Assembly (NCBI RefSeq): GCF_038958875.1
Contig: NZ_CP152407.1
Span: 1,185,501 to 1,249,500, forward strand
Direction of reading: 5' to 3'
DNA: 64,000 bases
DNA from: Acidovorax sp. FHTAMBA
GTDB lineage: Bacteria; Pseudomonadota; Gammaproteobacteria; Burkholderiales; Burkholderiaceae_C
The notes beneath the pieces are model-generated. The model made no database searches and was not told the origin of the DNA. It saw only the letters and a list, made by a program, of their open reading frames with translations. This document shows, piece after piece, positions 8,161-16,852 of this stretch. The translations under genes were made by a program, and so were the position numbers. How positions within the stretch are numbered: position 1 is the stretch's first letter; every line of letters starts with the position of its first letter.

Positions 8161-9417
8161 ATGGACACCAAAGTCAAACCCGACATCGAAAACCTGCGCA
8201 TCAACGGCGATCGCCTGTGGGCGTCGCTGATGGAGCTGGCCCAGATCGGCGCCACCCCCAAAGGCGGCGTATGCCGCCTCACCCTCACCGACCTGGACAA
8301 GCAGGGCCGCGACCTCGTCACCCGCTGGGCGCGCGAAGCCGGCATGACGGTCACCATCGACAAGATCGGCAACGGCTTCATGCGCCGCCCCGGCCGCAAC
8401 AACAGCCTGCCCCCCATCATGACCGGCAGCCACATCGACACCCAGCCCACCGGCGGAAAGTTCGACGGCAACTACGGCGTGCTGGCGGGCATCGAGGTGG
8501 TGCGCACCCTCAATGACCACGGCATCGAAACCGAGGCCCCCATCGAGGTCGCCTTCTGGACCAACGAAGAAGGCAGCCGCTTTGTGCCCGTCATGATGGG
8601 CTCCGGCGTGTTCGCCAAAGCCTTCACTTTGGAACACGCCTACGCCGCCACCGACACCGAAGGCAAGACGGTGAAAGGCGAACTCGAGCGCATCGGCTAC
8701 ATCGGCGACCAGGAGCCTGGCGACCACCCCATCGGCGCGTACTTCGAAACCCACATCGAACAAGGCCCGGTGCTCGAAGACAACAACAAGACCATCGGCG
8801 TGGTCAGCGGCGTGCTGGGCATCCGCTGGTACGACTGCACGGTGACCGGCATGGAAGCGCATGCAGGCCCCACGCCCATGGCCCTGCGCAAGGACGCGCT
8901 GCAGGTCGCCGCGCAGCTGATGCAGGAGGTGGTGGCCTGTGCCCACCGCCACCCGCCGCACGGGCGCGGCACGGTCGGCATGGTGCATGTGCACCCCAAC
9001 AGCCGCAACGTCATCCCTGGCCAGGTCAAGTTCAGCATTGACCTGCGCAACGCCACCGACGCTGAATGCGACAGCATGGACCAGGACATCCGCGCGGTAG
9101 CCGCCAAGCTCAGTGCGGACACCGGCCTGCCCATCAAGATCGAACTGGTGTCCAACTACCCCGCCCAGGTCTTCCACCCCGACTGCGTGGACGCCGTGGG
9201 CCGCGCCGCCGCCAAGCTGGGCTACAGCCACATGCCTGCTGTGTCGGGCGCGGGGCACGACGCGGTGTACATGGCCCGCCTGGCGCCTGCGGGCATGGTG
9301 TTCATCCCGTGCAAGGACGGCATCAGCCACAACGAGATTGAAGACGCCAAGCCCGAGCACATCGAGGCAGGGTGCAATGTGCTGCTGCATGCGATGTTGG
9401 AGCGGGCGGGCACCTGA
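8161..9417 (+). CDS. M20-family N-carbamoyl amino acid hydrolase, probable beta-ureidopropionase
   Basis: 418 aa. I chose the ATG at 8161, preceded by CGGAGA, over one six codons upstream. It is a zinc amidohydrolase of the M20 group that includes N-carbamoyl-L-amino acid hydrolase, allantoate amidohydrolase and bacterial beta-ureidopropionase. Metal-site motifs are GSHIDTQPTGGKFDGNYG, WTNEEGSRF, and ETHIEQGPVLE, plus SGAGHDAVYMA near the C-terminus. As last gene behind preTA and the hydantoinase it should hydrolyse N-carbamoyl-beta-alanine to beta-alanine, CO2 and ammonia, completing reductive pyrimidine breakdown. N-carbamoyl-L-amino acids are an alternative substrate class. Confidence 0.88.
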   Translation: MDTKVKPDIENLRINGDRLWASLMELAQIGATPKGGVCRLTLTDLDKQGRDLVTRWAREAGMTVTIDKIGNGFMRRPGRNNSLPPIMTGSHIDTQPTGGKFDGNYGVLAGIEVVRTLNDHGIETEAPIEVAFWTNEEGSRFVPVMMGSGVFAKAFTLEHAYAATDTEGKTVKGELERIGYIGDQEPGDHPIGAYFETHIEQGPVLEDNNKTIGVVSGVLGIRWYDCTVTGMEAHAGPTPMALRKDALQVAAQLMQEVVACAHRHPPHGRGTVGMVHVHPNSRNVIPGQVKFSIDLRNATDAECDSMDQDIRAVAAKLSADTGLPIKIELVSNYPAQVFHPDCVDAVGRAAAKLGYSHMPAVSGAGHDAVYMARLAPAGMVFIPCKDGISHNEIEDAKPEHIEAGCNVLLHAMLERAGT

Positions 9418-9584
9418 GCCTCTGGTCCATCGCACTCTATCCATCGCTGCCGCTGGCTGTCGCCAGTGACTCGAAACTCCCAGCCAACACCTTTCGGGTT
9501 GGCTGTGGCGTTGCGGGTGCGCCGCATTTCCGAGGCTGTTACACCTGCGCCCCGAGCGGGTGCCAATCCCTGTCGCCGTGCGGC

Positions 9585-10009
9585 CTGCGCAATTTGGCGG
9601 TGGACGTGCAGACATTGCCCGGCGACACCACCAGCATCCTGCACGCCATCCGCGCCATCCGCGCCATGCGCGACAACCTTTCGCACCTGGTAAAGCAGGT
9701 GCGCGACAGCACCGACTCCATCACCACCGCGTCGTCCGAGATCGCCGCCGGCAATGGCGACCTGTCGGCGCGCACCGAGTCGCAGGCCAGCGCGCTGCAG
9801 GAGACGGCCGCGTTGATGGAGCAACTCACGTCCACCGTGCAGCAAAACGCCGCCAACGCCAAGCGCGCCGACGAACTGGCCCGTGCCGCATCCGACATGG
9901 CAGTGCGCGGTGGCGACGTGATGCAGCAAGTTGTGGGCACGATGGTGTCCATCGACCAGTCCTCGCGCAAGATCTGTCGCAGACGGTGGGCAAGTTCCGC
10001 GTGGCGTGA
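9585..10009 (+). pseudogene. Methyl-accepting chemotaxis protein remnant with internal deletion
   Basis: One frame from about 9585 reads like the end of a HAMP domain and the start of an MCP signalling domain (LHAIRAIRAMRDNL; VRDSTDSITTASSEIA; DLSARTESQASALQETAA; ELARAASDMAVRGGDV; MVSIDQSSRKI). Similarity stops near 9970, and the next bases in another frame read LSQTVGKFRVA followed by a stop at 10009, which matches the very C-terminus typical of beta-proteobacterial MCPs. So the N-terminal sensor and membrane part and the whole signalling tip are missing, and the two remaining pieces are joined out of frame. It cannot make a working receptor. It borders an AT-rich accessory gene pair. I see no start or ribosome-binding site for it. 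Confidence 0.8.
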
Positions 10010-10106
10010 TTTCGGATTGGGAGGGGTCTGCGGTCCTCATTCCCGTTGGTTTCACGGTTGAGACGGCGTATCTGAATTAAGTTTTTTCAAAGCGCGGGTG
10101 CGCGTT

Positions 10107-10502
10107 CTACAGGTTATCTATGGCAACGGTGTAAGCAACCAGACCAATAAGACTTATGACGAAAAGGCCGCCCAGGGTTAAGAAATATATCCAGTACGTT
10201 TTCGAAAAGATTTTGTACCATCGGGGTGCATCCAAATGAGCGTCGGTCAGTTTTCTTTTTTTGCCCAATTTTGGAAATGCAATAACACCTGTCAACATGA
10301 CTGTTCGCATAAATGTCGATGGAAATATGTTAAATGCATTAATTTCCCAAATCTGAAAAAATGGGCTGGTGAAATATTTTTCTAGGAATTGCTTCGGCAT
10401 CAGGAAATGAAGAGCTAGAAAAATAGCTGGCCCCGTAGCTAAAAAAATAATCCCACCCCACATAGTGGTCATAAAAATATTGTGGGGCGTAATTAGTGAC
10501 AT
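10107..10502 (-). CDS. Small membrane protein, candidate immunity protein
   Basis: 131 aa, not recognised by family. It has a hydrophobic segment near residues 9-34 (MWGGIIFLATGPAIFLALHF), a weaker one near 63-77 and a strong one near 103-128 (YWIYFLTLGGLFVISLIGLV), so it is probably an inner-membrane protein. Its ATG overlaps the last 10 bp of the upstream gene on the same strand, so translation is probably coupled. The base composition is clearly AT-richer than the flanking core genes (about 42% GC in a 60-base stretch counted by hand). A small polytopic protein translationally coupled to a large protein with a glycine-rich hydrophobic C-terminus is the usual layout of a membrane-toxin immunity gene; this role is inference. 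Confidence 0.7.
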   Translation of the reverse strand: MSLITPHNIFMTTMWGGIIFLATGPAIFLALHFLMPKQFLEKYFTSPFFQIWEINAFNIFPSTFMRTVMLTGVIAFPKLGKKRKLTDAHLDAPRWYKIFSKTYWIYFLTLGGLFVISLIGLVAYTVAIDNL

Positions 10503-11455
10503 ACCTGGCTGATGTGAGTTGCAGAAACGAGGTCAGCAGAATTTCCCCACCGATCATACGCCCAGCGTGACGCTTTTCCTGCGTTGTAACCCCAAGCGGC
10601 TGTGCCGGCCGCGAGTAACAATGCGGTACCCCAACCTACGGGATTCGACACAAGAAATAGTCCCACCGCTGCTCCGCCCACCAAACCTGTGACAGATCCA
10701 GCAACGCTTTCAACGAATATCTGATTCTTCTCGTTCTGACTCGTGGTGTTGGCGATTTGTATGCATGACGCAGCGAGGCCCACTCCCGTCAGTACAACTC
10801 CCCCTTTATTCGCCACCTGACCCAATCGCTGGAGCCGACTCGCGTGGCGTGCCAGATTGGCATTGGCTGGAACGCCTCCTGCACGCGCGATGCGAAGCGA
10901 CTGTTGACTCCCGCCGTTCCCGAAGAGCAAGCGGTCCATAGGGCCAATGTTGGTTTGAAACCTTCGAAGGGCTAAAGCCCGGCGATAGTCGTACTGGCCT
11001 TTCGTCAGGTTGCCTGATTTGTAGCTTGCATAGTGGTCGCTCATCTGATGGATGAGCGAGACGTTTCCGCCGCTAAGCAAATTTGCTCCTCCGCTCGCAA
11101 TGACAGAACCGGGGATGAGAAAGGAGTTGCTGTTGTCGGCCATCCAGGTCACTGCTTGAAAGCCTGCCGCATCCGCGCTCTTCACCCCCTCGCTGATCAA
11201 CGGCGTATTGACGATGTGCGGCGGCGGGTCGTTGCCTTTGTGGGCCTCCTCAACCAGGGGTTCATTCAACCGAAGCACATCACCCGCACGGATGCGATCA
11301 GGATTTTTTATGTGTGGATTGAGTGCAAGCAGATACTGAAGGCAACGGCTGTACTGCGGATCGGATTGGCTGACACCGTAGATAGTTTGCAGAATCGATG
11401 ACAGAATATCTCGATCCTTGATGGGGTACTCAAAGTGGCCGGGTACGGCTGCCAT
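10493..11455 (-). CDS. LysM-like N-terminus plus glycine-zipper C-terminus; candidate membrane-active toxin/effector
   Basis: 320 aa, no family that I can name with certainty. Residues ~8-66 resemble a LysM module (an initial FEYPIKDRDILSSIL, then ALNPHIKNPDRIRAGDVLRL, the typical NP.I.NPD.I..GD closing motif). The middle is polar. The last ~100 residues hold hydrophobic, glycine-rich stretches (VVLTGVGLAASCIQIA; AGSVTGLVGGAAVGLFLV; WGTALLLAAGTAAWGYNAG), as in pore-forming or membrane-inserting toxins. There is no signal peptide, which would fit delivery by a type VI or other contact-dependent system; no such system is in this window. It overlaps the downstream membrane protein gene by 10 bp. 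Composition is AT-rich and the gene sits beside a degraded MCP, so it looks acquired. Confidence 0.75.
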   Translation of the reverse strand: MAAVPGHFEYPIKDRDILSSILQTIYGVSQSDPQYSRCLQYLLALNPHIKNPDRIRAGDVLRLNEPLVEEAHKGNDPPPHIVNTPLISEGVKSADAAGFQAVTWMADNSNSFLIPGSVIASGGANLLSGGNVSLIHQMSDHYASYKSGNLTKGQYDYRRALALRRFQTNIGPMDRLLFGNGGSQQSLRIARAGGVPANANLARHASRLQRLGQVANKGGVVLTGVGLAASCIQIANTTSQNEKNQIFVESVAGSVTGLVGGAAVGLFLVSNPVGWGTALLLAAGTAAWGYNAGKASRWAYDRWGNSADLVSATHISQVCH

Positions 11456-11736
11456 TTGCTGTGTGCCTTCATAGAGAGTGAATGATTCGACCCTACAAAT
11501 ACCCGCGCTCCTTCGAAAGGACTGACGCGGCGATGTGGGCTACGACTTGTGAACGGGTAAAAATCCGCTTACAGGCATGAAAAAAGCCGCCAGAATCGTA
11601 TCCAGGGGTTGCACATACTCCCAGTGTTTTTACATCGGGAAGCAACCGCCACGAGTTGTTGCACGGGGCATGAAGGAGGTGCTGCTTCTTTCTGATAGTG
11701 CGACGCACAACTCCTTCAGATGATGCTTTGCAACAA

Positions 11737-12765
11737 TCATGTGATATTCAAGAAGTGGTCCAGCATGTGAAAGTGGTCTTCAAAGAACTCTTCTTCCAGG
11801 CAAGCCAGCTGGTCGATGCGCGTCCACTGCACCAGCATCGCGTCGTCATCGGCCTGCACCACCGGGAACGGTGCGTCTGCCAAATCAAAGTAATGCGCAT
11901 GCGTAATCGTGCGGCCGCGCTGGCTGCGGTCGGGGTGGTCGAACACGGCCACCGACTGCAGCGCGGCGCGCATAGTGGCTTCGGGCAGGTGGCAGTGGGT
12001 TTCTTCCACCAGTTCGCGCAGGCATGACTGCCACACGGTTTCGCGCTGTTCGATGAAGCCACCGGGCACGGCCAGCTGGCCCTTGCCGGGTGCGTGTGCG
12101 CGGCGGATCAGCAGCACATGGTCCTGGCAGCGCAGCACCGCGTCCACCGTCACGAAGACGGGTGGGTAGGGCGCGGCGGCCCAGGCCTGGCGGTAGCCGC
12201 GCAGCATCTGCCACTCCTGCTGCAGCGCCAGGTAGTGCGGGGTCTGCGCAAACTCGGTCAGCGTGGCCAGGGTGCTGGCAGGCATCTGGTCAGCCAGAGG
12301 AGCGAGGGCGGACTGCACCGTGTCGGGTGTGGCGCCAAACCAGGCGTCGCGGATGGCGGTGGCGTCAATCGGCCCCTGGCGCTCCACATGGATCAGCTCC
12401 CAGCCCGGGAACGCGCTCAGGTAGCCGCTGGTGGCGTCCTTGAAGTGGCCCACCAGACCGATATGCGCACCGGGTGTCGTCAGCCGCGCCACGCCCTGGC
12501 GCACGGCCTGCACCCAGACCGCCTCGTTGTAGTAGTCGCGCATGGGCAGCACCACCATGCGGCTGCGGTCGGCCTCGGGCAGCGCATTGCGCAGCATGGC
12601 CTCGCGTTCTTGCCAAGTGAAGGGGTTCTTGGGCGAGCGCGCCTGCCAGGCCGAGCCCACCACCACGATGACCTGCTGCGCGCTGTCGAGCGCGCGCTGC
12701 AGCAGCGCCATGTGGCCGTTGTGCACGGGCTCAAAACGCCCGATGTAGATGGCGGTATCGACCAT
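11737..12765 (-). CDS. nadM: Bifunctional NMN adenylyltransferase / Nudix hydrolase
   Basis: 342 aa, usual length for the NadM-Nudix fusion. Residues 1-~170 are a nucleotidyltransferase of the NadM type (AIYIGRFEPVHNGH with the HxGH site; a DATAIRDAW segment in place of ISGTxIR). Residues ~200-342 are a Nudix domain with a near-complete box (GGFIEQRETVWQSCLRELVEE). The enzyme joins NMN and ATP to form NAD, and the Nudix part usually hydrolyses ADP-ribose. It is the last gene of the NAD cluster, 108 bp after nadE with a palindromic repeat between. The 281-bp gap downstream of the toxin-like gene (11456-11736) shows only weak short frames that I do not call. Confidence 0.92.
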   Translation of the reverse strand: MVDTAIYIGRFEPVHNGHMALLQRALDSAQQVIVVVGSAWQARSPKNPFTWQEREAMLRNALPEADRSRMVVLPMRDYYNEAVWVQAVRQGVARLTTPGAHIGLVGHFKDATSGYLSAFPGWELIHVERQGPIDATAIRDAWFGATPDTVQSALAPLADQMPASTLATLTEFAQTPHYLALQQEWQMLRGYRQAWAAAPYPPVFVTVDAVLRCQDHVLLIRRAHAPGKGQLAVPGGFIEQRETVWQSCLRELVEETHCHLPEATMRAALQSVAVFDHPDRSQRGRTITHAHYFDLADAPFPVVQADDDAMLVQWTRIDQLACLEEEFFEDHFHMLDHFLNIT

Positions 12766-12799
12766 GTGTCTCCAGTCGTTGTCGGGTAACTTTTAAGTG

Positions 12800-12850
12800 T
12801 TTTTGGCTTCTAGCGCTTATCCATAAAGCGCTAGCAGCTATCGTTTTAGT
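12800..12850 (-). repeat. Comamonadaceae-type palindromic repeat, copy 1
   Basis: Core AGCGCTT-ATCCATA-AAGCGCT at 12812-12832, in reverse orientation relative to most other copies in the window. It lies between nadE and nadM. Confidence 0.85.
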
Positions 12851-12873
12851 AGTGATTTTACCGTGGACCGATT

Positions 12874-14574
12874 TCACACATACCGCGCTGCAATCGGCAT
12901 CTGCCGCCCGCTGCCAAAAGCCCGCGCCCGCACGCGCACGATGGGCGGGGCCTGACGGCGCTTGTATTCGTTGCGCGCCACCATCATGCGCACACGGTGC
13001 ACCAGGGCGCGGCCTGCGTCGTCGGCTTGCAGCTGGGCCACAAATTTCTGAGCCGCCGCGTGCTCCGCGGCAGAAAGGCGGTCGCCTTCGATGAGCAGCT
13101 TGAGCACTTCGTCGAGCACAGGGTAGGGCGGCAGGCTGTCCACATCGCGCTGGCTCGGGGCCAGCTCGGCAGAGGGTTCCTTGTCGATGATGGCCTGAGG
13201 AATCAGCGCGCGCCCGGCGTGTTCGTTGACGTGGCGCGACAGGGCAAACACCTCCGTCTTGTAGAGGTCACCCAGCAGGCCCAGCCCGCCGTTGGTGTCG
13301 CCATACAGCGTGCAGTAGCCCACCGAGATCTCGCTCTTGTTGCCCGTGGTGAGCAGCAGGTGGCCAAAGGCGTTGGAGTATTCCATCAGCACCGTGCCGC
13401 GAATGCGCGCCTGCAAGTTTTCGAGCGGCAGGCCTTGCAGCGGTGTACCAAAGCTGGCCTCGAACTGCTGCGCATAGCCCGCCACCAGCTCGGCAATGGG
13501 GTGCGTGAAGAGTTGCACACCCAGGTTGCGGCACAGCGCCACCGAGTCATCGACCGAGCCGCTGCTGGAGTAGCGCGAGGGCATGGTGATGCCCACCACG
13601 TTGTCGGCGCCCAGCGCCTGCACCGCCAGTGCCAGCGTGAGCGCGCTGTCGATGCCGCCCGAGCTGCCCACCACCACCTGCGTAAAGCCGCAGCGCCGCG
13701 CGTAGTCGCGCAGGCCCAGCACGATCTGCTGGCGGTAGAAGTCCATCGGCGGGATGCCCTGCGCTGGCACCGCCGCCGGGCGCTCGCCCTGGGCGGCCCA
13801 AAAGCGCCCGCCATCAAACCGCAGGGTGCGTACGTCTTCGGCAAAGCGCGGCGCTTCAAACACGATGCCCGCGTCCGGCTCGGCGGCAAACGACCCGCCG
13901 TCATACACCAGCTGGTCGTGCCCGCCTGCCTGGTTGACGTACAGAATCGGCAAGCCGTGGCGGCGCGACGATCCGCCAAACATCTGGTGGCGCTGCTCGC
14001 GCTTGCCCACATGGCTGGGGCTGGCGTTGATGCTGATGACCAGGTCGGGCGCGGCATCGCGCAGACGCTCGAACGGGTTGATCACGTAGTCGCCGCCGTG
14101 GTCGTTCCAGCCGTCTTCACACACCAGCAGCCCCACCTGCGCGGTACCGACGCGCAGCACCTTGGCCACGTCGGGGCCGGGCTCGAAGTGGCGGCGCTCG
14201 TCAAAGATGTTGTACGTGGGCAGCAGCTGCTTGGCGTATTGCAAGCGGACTTGCCCACCCTGCAGCACCAGCAGGCTGTTGTGCAGCTTCTTGCCGGGGC
14301 CTTGCGCGGGGGTGGGGGCGCCCACCACCCAGTGCAGTTGTGGCAGCGCGGCAGAGGCTTGCTGCAGCGCTGCCAACCCGGCCGCGATACGTTGCTGGAA
14401 GGCGCTTTCCTCCAGCATGTCACCGGGGTAGTAGCCGCACAGCGACAGCTCGCTGAACACGACGAGGTCGGCCTCTTCGCGTGCGGCCTGCTGGGCGGCG
14501 GCCACCATGCGGGCCACGTTGCCTTCGATGTCGCCGACGGTGAAATTCAATTGGGCGATGGTGATGCGGAGCAT
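12874..14574 (-). CDS. nadE: Glutamine-dependent NAD+ synthetase
   Basis: 566 aa. Start MLRITIAQL at 14574; the frame is open 33 codons further upstream, but those codons do not resemble the family and overlap the end of pncB. The N-terminal ~270 residues are a nitrilase-type glutaminase (VFSELSLCGYYPGD with the catalytic Glu; LLVCEDGWND with the nucleophile Cys). The C-terminal part is the ATP-pyrophosphatase synthetase with its P-loop SSGGIDSALT, followed by NKSEISVGYCTLYGD. It converts nicotinate adenine dinucleotide to NAD using glutamine and ATP. It is downstream of pncB by 49 bp on the same strand. Confidence 0.96.
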   Translation of the reverse strand: MLRITIAQLNFTVGDIEGNVARMVAAAQQAAREEADLVVFSELSLCGYYPGDMLEESAFQQRIAAGLAALQQASAALPQLHWVVGAPTPAQGPGKKLHNSLLVLQGGQVRLQYAKQLLPTYNIFDERRHFEPGPDVAKVLRVGTAQVGLLVCEDGWNDHGGDYVINPFERLRDAAPDLVISINASPSHVGKREQRHQMFGGSSRRHGLPILYVNQAGGHDQLVYDGGSFAAEPDAGIVFEAPRFAEDVRTLRFDGGRFWAAQGERPAAVPAQGIPPMDFYRQQIVLGLRDYARRCGFTQVVVGSSGGIDSALTLALAVQALGADNVVGITMPSRYSSSGSVDDSVALCRNLGVQLFTHPIAELVAGYAQQFEASFGTPLQGLPLENLQARIRGTVLMEYSNAFGHLLLTTGNKSEISVGYCTLYGDTNGGLGLLGDLYKTEVFALSRHVNEHAGRALIPQAIIDKEPSAELAPSQRDVDSLPPYPVLDEVLKLLIEGDRLSAAEHAAAQKFVAQLQADDAGRALVHRVRMMVARNEYKRRQAPPIVRVRARAFGSGRQMPIAARYV

Positions 14575-14623
14575 TGCGTTTCCCTTGAGTCTGCAGAGCG
14601 GGTCGGAGAGTTTTCTCAGCCAC

Positions 14624-15817
14624 TCAGTTAGCAACGTTGAAGACCTGGCGCAGGTAGGCCAGGTACGTTTCATCGTCGCACAGCGTCTTGCCCGGCGTGT
14701 CCGACAGCTTGGCCACGGGCTGTCCGTTGGCGCGCACCAGTTTCATCACGATGTTGATCGGCTTGTGGCCCGGGCCCATGTCGTTGGTGAGGTTGGTGCC
14801 GATGCCAAAGCCAAGCTGCGTGCGGTCGCCAAAGTGGCGGTACAGCATGAGGGCGCGCTCCAGGTCGAGTCCGTCCGAGAACACCAGCCGCTTGGTGTTG
14901 GCGTCAATGCGCAGCCTGGCGTAGTGCGCCAGGGCTTTTTCGCCCCAGGCCACCGGGTCGCCCGAGTCGTGCCGCAGGCCGTCGAACAGCTTGGCGAAGT
15001 ACAGGTCAAAGTCAGCGAGAAAGGCGTCCATGCCCACGGTGTCGGTCAGCGCAATCCCGAGGTCGCCCCGGTACTCCTGCACCCAGTCTTCCAGCGCAGC
15101 CTTCTGAAAATCGCGCAGCCGCACGCCCAGCGCCTGGTAGGTTTGCAGGTATTCGTGCGCCATGGTGCCGATGGGCACCAGGTTCAAATCGCGCGCCAGC
15201 AGCACATTGCTGGTGCCTTTGAACCATTGCGGTGCTTCGCGCGCAAAGGTCTGCACCACCTCGTGCTGCCAGGCCCCGCTGTAGCGGCGGCGCAGGCCAA
15301 AGTCGAACAGCTCGAACGGGTGGCGCAGCGTGGCCTGCTGGGCCAGCGCCTGCAGCTGCTGCACCTTGGCGGCGAGGCGCTCACGTCCGCTGGCGAGGGC
15401 TGCAGTGGTATCGAAGCGGCGAAAGTACAGCTCGTTGACGATGGCCAGCACAAAGATCTCGAAGCCCATCACATGCACCTGCGGGCCTTGCGCCACGATG
15501 TGCAGCTGGTCGCCCTCGGCCCAGGCGCGGATGAAGCTGCGCTGGAATTGGAAGATGCGCAGGAAGTCCACAAAGTCGCTCTTGATGTAGCGCAGGCCGC
15601 CCACGTAGGCCAGCTCGTCGGGTGTGAAGCGCAGGGTGCACAGGTGGTCCAGCGCGGCATTCACCTCGGGCAGCAGCTCGGCCAGCGGGTAGGCGGAGGT
15701 GTTGCGGCACACAAAGCGGTACTCGCTTTGTGTTTGCGGGTGGCGGTGCAGCAGCGCCTGCCACATCGTGAACTTGTAGAGGTCCGTGTCGAGCAGGCTG
15801 GTGATGACGGGGTTCAT
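14624..15817 (-). CDS. pncB: Nicotinate phosphoribosyltransferase
   Basis: 397 aa, normal length. It opens with SLLDTDLYKFTMWQALL, a PncB hallmark, and contains GTMAHEYLQTYQALG (with the histidine that is phosphorylated in this family), LFDGLRHDSGDPVAWGEK and FGIGTNLTND. It makes nicotinate mononucleotide from nicotinate, PRPP and ATP. It lies between a nicotinamidase-like gene and nadE, which fits a nicotinamide-to-NAD salvage operon. Confidence 0.96.
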   Translation of the reverse strand: MNPVITSLLDTDLYKFTMWQALLHRHPQTQSEYRFVCRNTSAYPLAELLPEVNAALDHLCTLRFTPDELAYVGGLRYIKSDFVDFLRIFQFQRSFIRAWAEGDQLHIVAQGPQVHVMGFEIFVLAIVNELYFRRFDTTAALASGRERLAAKVQQLQALAQQATLRHPFELFDFGLRRRYSGAWQHEVVQTFAREAPQWFKGTSNVLLARDLNLVPIGTMAHEYLQTYQALGVRLRDFQKAALEDWVQEYRGDLGIALTDTVGMDAFLADFDLYFAKLFDGLRHDSGDPVAWGEKALAHYARLRIDANTKRLVFSDGLDLERALMLYRHFGDRTQLGFGIGTNLTNDMGPGHKPINIVMKLVRANGQPVAKLSDTPGKTLCDDETYLAYLRQVFNVAN

Positions 15818-15835
15818 GCGTTTGCTCCCAATGTT

Positions 15836-15884
15836 GTAGCTGTTAGCGCTTTATGGATAAGCGCTAGAGGCTCATTTGATTGCT
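15836..15884 (+). repeat. Comamonadaceae-type palindromic repeat, copy 2
   Basis: Core AGCGCTT-TATGGAT-AAGCGCT at 15845-15865 with flanking TAGCTGTT and AGAGGCT. The TAG stop codon of the neighbouring hydrolase gene (minus strand, 15864-15866) lies at the edge of this palindrome. Confidence 0.9.
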
Positions 15885-16721
15885 TTTTTCAAGTCGCACG
15901 CCCTGTGCGCGCATGCTGTCCAGAAACGCCTGGTGCTGCGCCTCGAACCCGCCCACGGGGCTCATGCAGTCGGTCAGCAGCACGATGTGCTCCGGCCGCG
16001 CCCCCGCCTTGAGGCGGGGCAGGTGCTGCAGGATGTGCTCGGTGGTGGCGCGCACGCAGTGGCTGCTGGCTTCGCCGGCAATGAGCAACAGGTCGGCAGT
16101 GTCGAGGGCGGCCAGCAGGCGGGTGTTGAGCGCGGTGTCGGGGTCGCCGGCTTCCACCACCTCGGCCTCGATGGCGCTGTAGTGCTCGGTCCAGGGGTTG
16201 GTGCCCTTGAACACGTTGTGCACGGCGCGCTGGCGCTGCAACTGCCAGTCGCCACACGCGGCCAGCACCTCGGCATGGATGCCATGGCCCCAGCTGCCAA
16301 TTTCGCAGTGCACGGGCCAGACCATCAGGGTGTAGCGCCCGCGCGCCTCCAGCGCGTCCAGATAGGCCAGCGTGCGTGGCAGGTGCGCAGGGTGGCGCGG
16401 TGCGAATGCACCTGTGCGCACCTGCTCGGCGGTGATGGATGTGAACGGCGCGACCGTTCCGCCATCGGCCTGCTGCCAGAACCCCGGGTGGGCAATGTCG
16501 ATGCGCTGGTGTGAGTCGAGCGTGACCGTGATGTGGTCGATGCTGGCCGCGTGATGGCGGATGAAGGCGGCCACGCGCTGCATGTCGGCATGGGCGCCAG
16601 CCACGGGCAGGCTGGGGGCGGTGCGCGCGCCGGTGAGGGGGTTGGTGGGCTGCCACGCGGCGGGCAAGTCGCAGAAGTCGTTTTGCGGGTCGATCACCAG
16701 AAGCTGAATGTTGCGGGCCAT
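15864..16721 (-). CDS. Isochorismatase-fold cysteine hydrolase, probable nicotinamidase
   Basis: 285 aa from the ATG at 16721, which has a clear AGGAG box; an in-frame start at 16745 is weaker. Motifs are LLVIDPQNDFC with the catalytic Asp, and LLIAGEASSHCVRAT with the nucleophile Cys. It is longer than classical PncA (about 210 aa), with extra sequence around GHGIHAEVLAACGDW. Nicotinamidase activity (nicotinamide to nicotinate) is inferred from the fold and from being the first gene of pncB-nadE-nadM, divergent from nrtR. The last codons and stop come from repeat sequence (see copy 2). Confidence 0.82.
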   Translation of the reverse strand: MARNIQLLVIDPQNDFCDLPAAWQPTNPLTGARTAPSLPVAGAHADMQRVAAFIRHHAASIDHITVTLDSHQRIDIAHPGFWQQADGGTVAPFTSITAEQVRTGAFAPRHPAHLPRTLAYLDALEARGRYTLMVWPVHCEIGSWGHGIHAEVLAACGDWQLQRQRAVHNVFKGTNPWTEHYSAIEAEVVEAGDPDTALNTRLLAALDTADLLLIAGEASSHCVRATTEHILQHLPRLKAGARPEHIVLLTDCMSPVGGFEAQHQAFLDSMRAQGVRLEKSNQMSL

Positions 16722-16757
16722 GGACGTTCTCCTTTGCAGTGTCACCAGTGTAGACCT

Positions 16758-16780
16758 GTTAGTAAAAAAAATGAACTAAC
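16758..16780. promoter_or_regulatory. Candidate NrtR operator
   Basis: Inverted repeat GTTAGT-N11-ACTAAC in the 131-bp divergent gap between the nicotinamidase-like gene (start 16721) and nrtR (start 16853). It is the only clear dyad there and is AT-rich inside. Assignment to NrtR is inference. Confidence 0.5.
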
Positions 16781-16852
16781 TAAATCGTAAATTTGTGTTG
16801 GCTTGTTTCAGCGTCGTTGGTGTTCGTACAGCTGTGTGACAAACTACCGGCC

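Noticed and set aside
11493..11708. 71-codon minus-strand frame and a 45-codon plus-strand frame between the toxin-like gene and nadM
   Set aside because: Neither has a family match that I know or a convincing ribosome-binding site; the plus frame starts MKKAARIVSRG but no homology is apparent.
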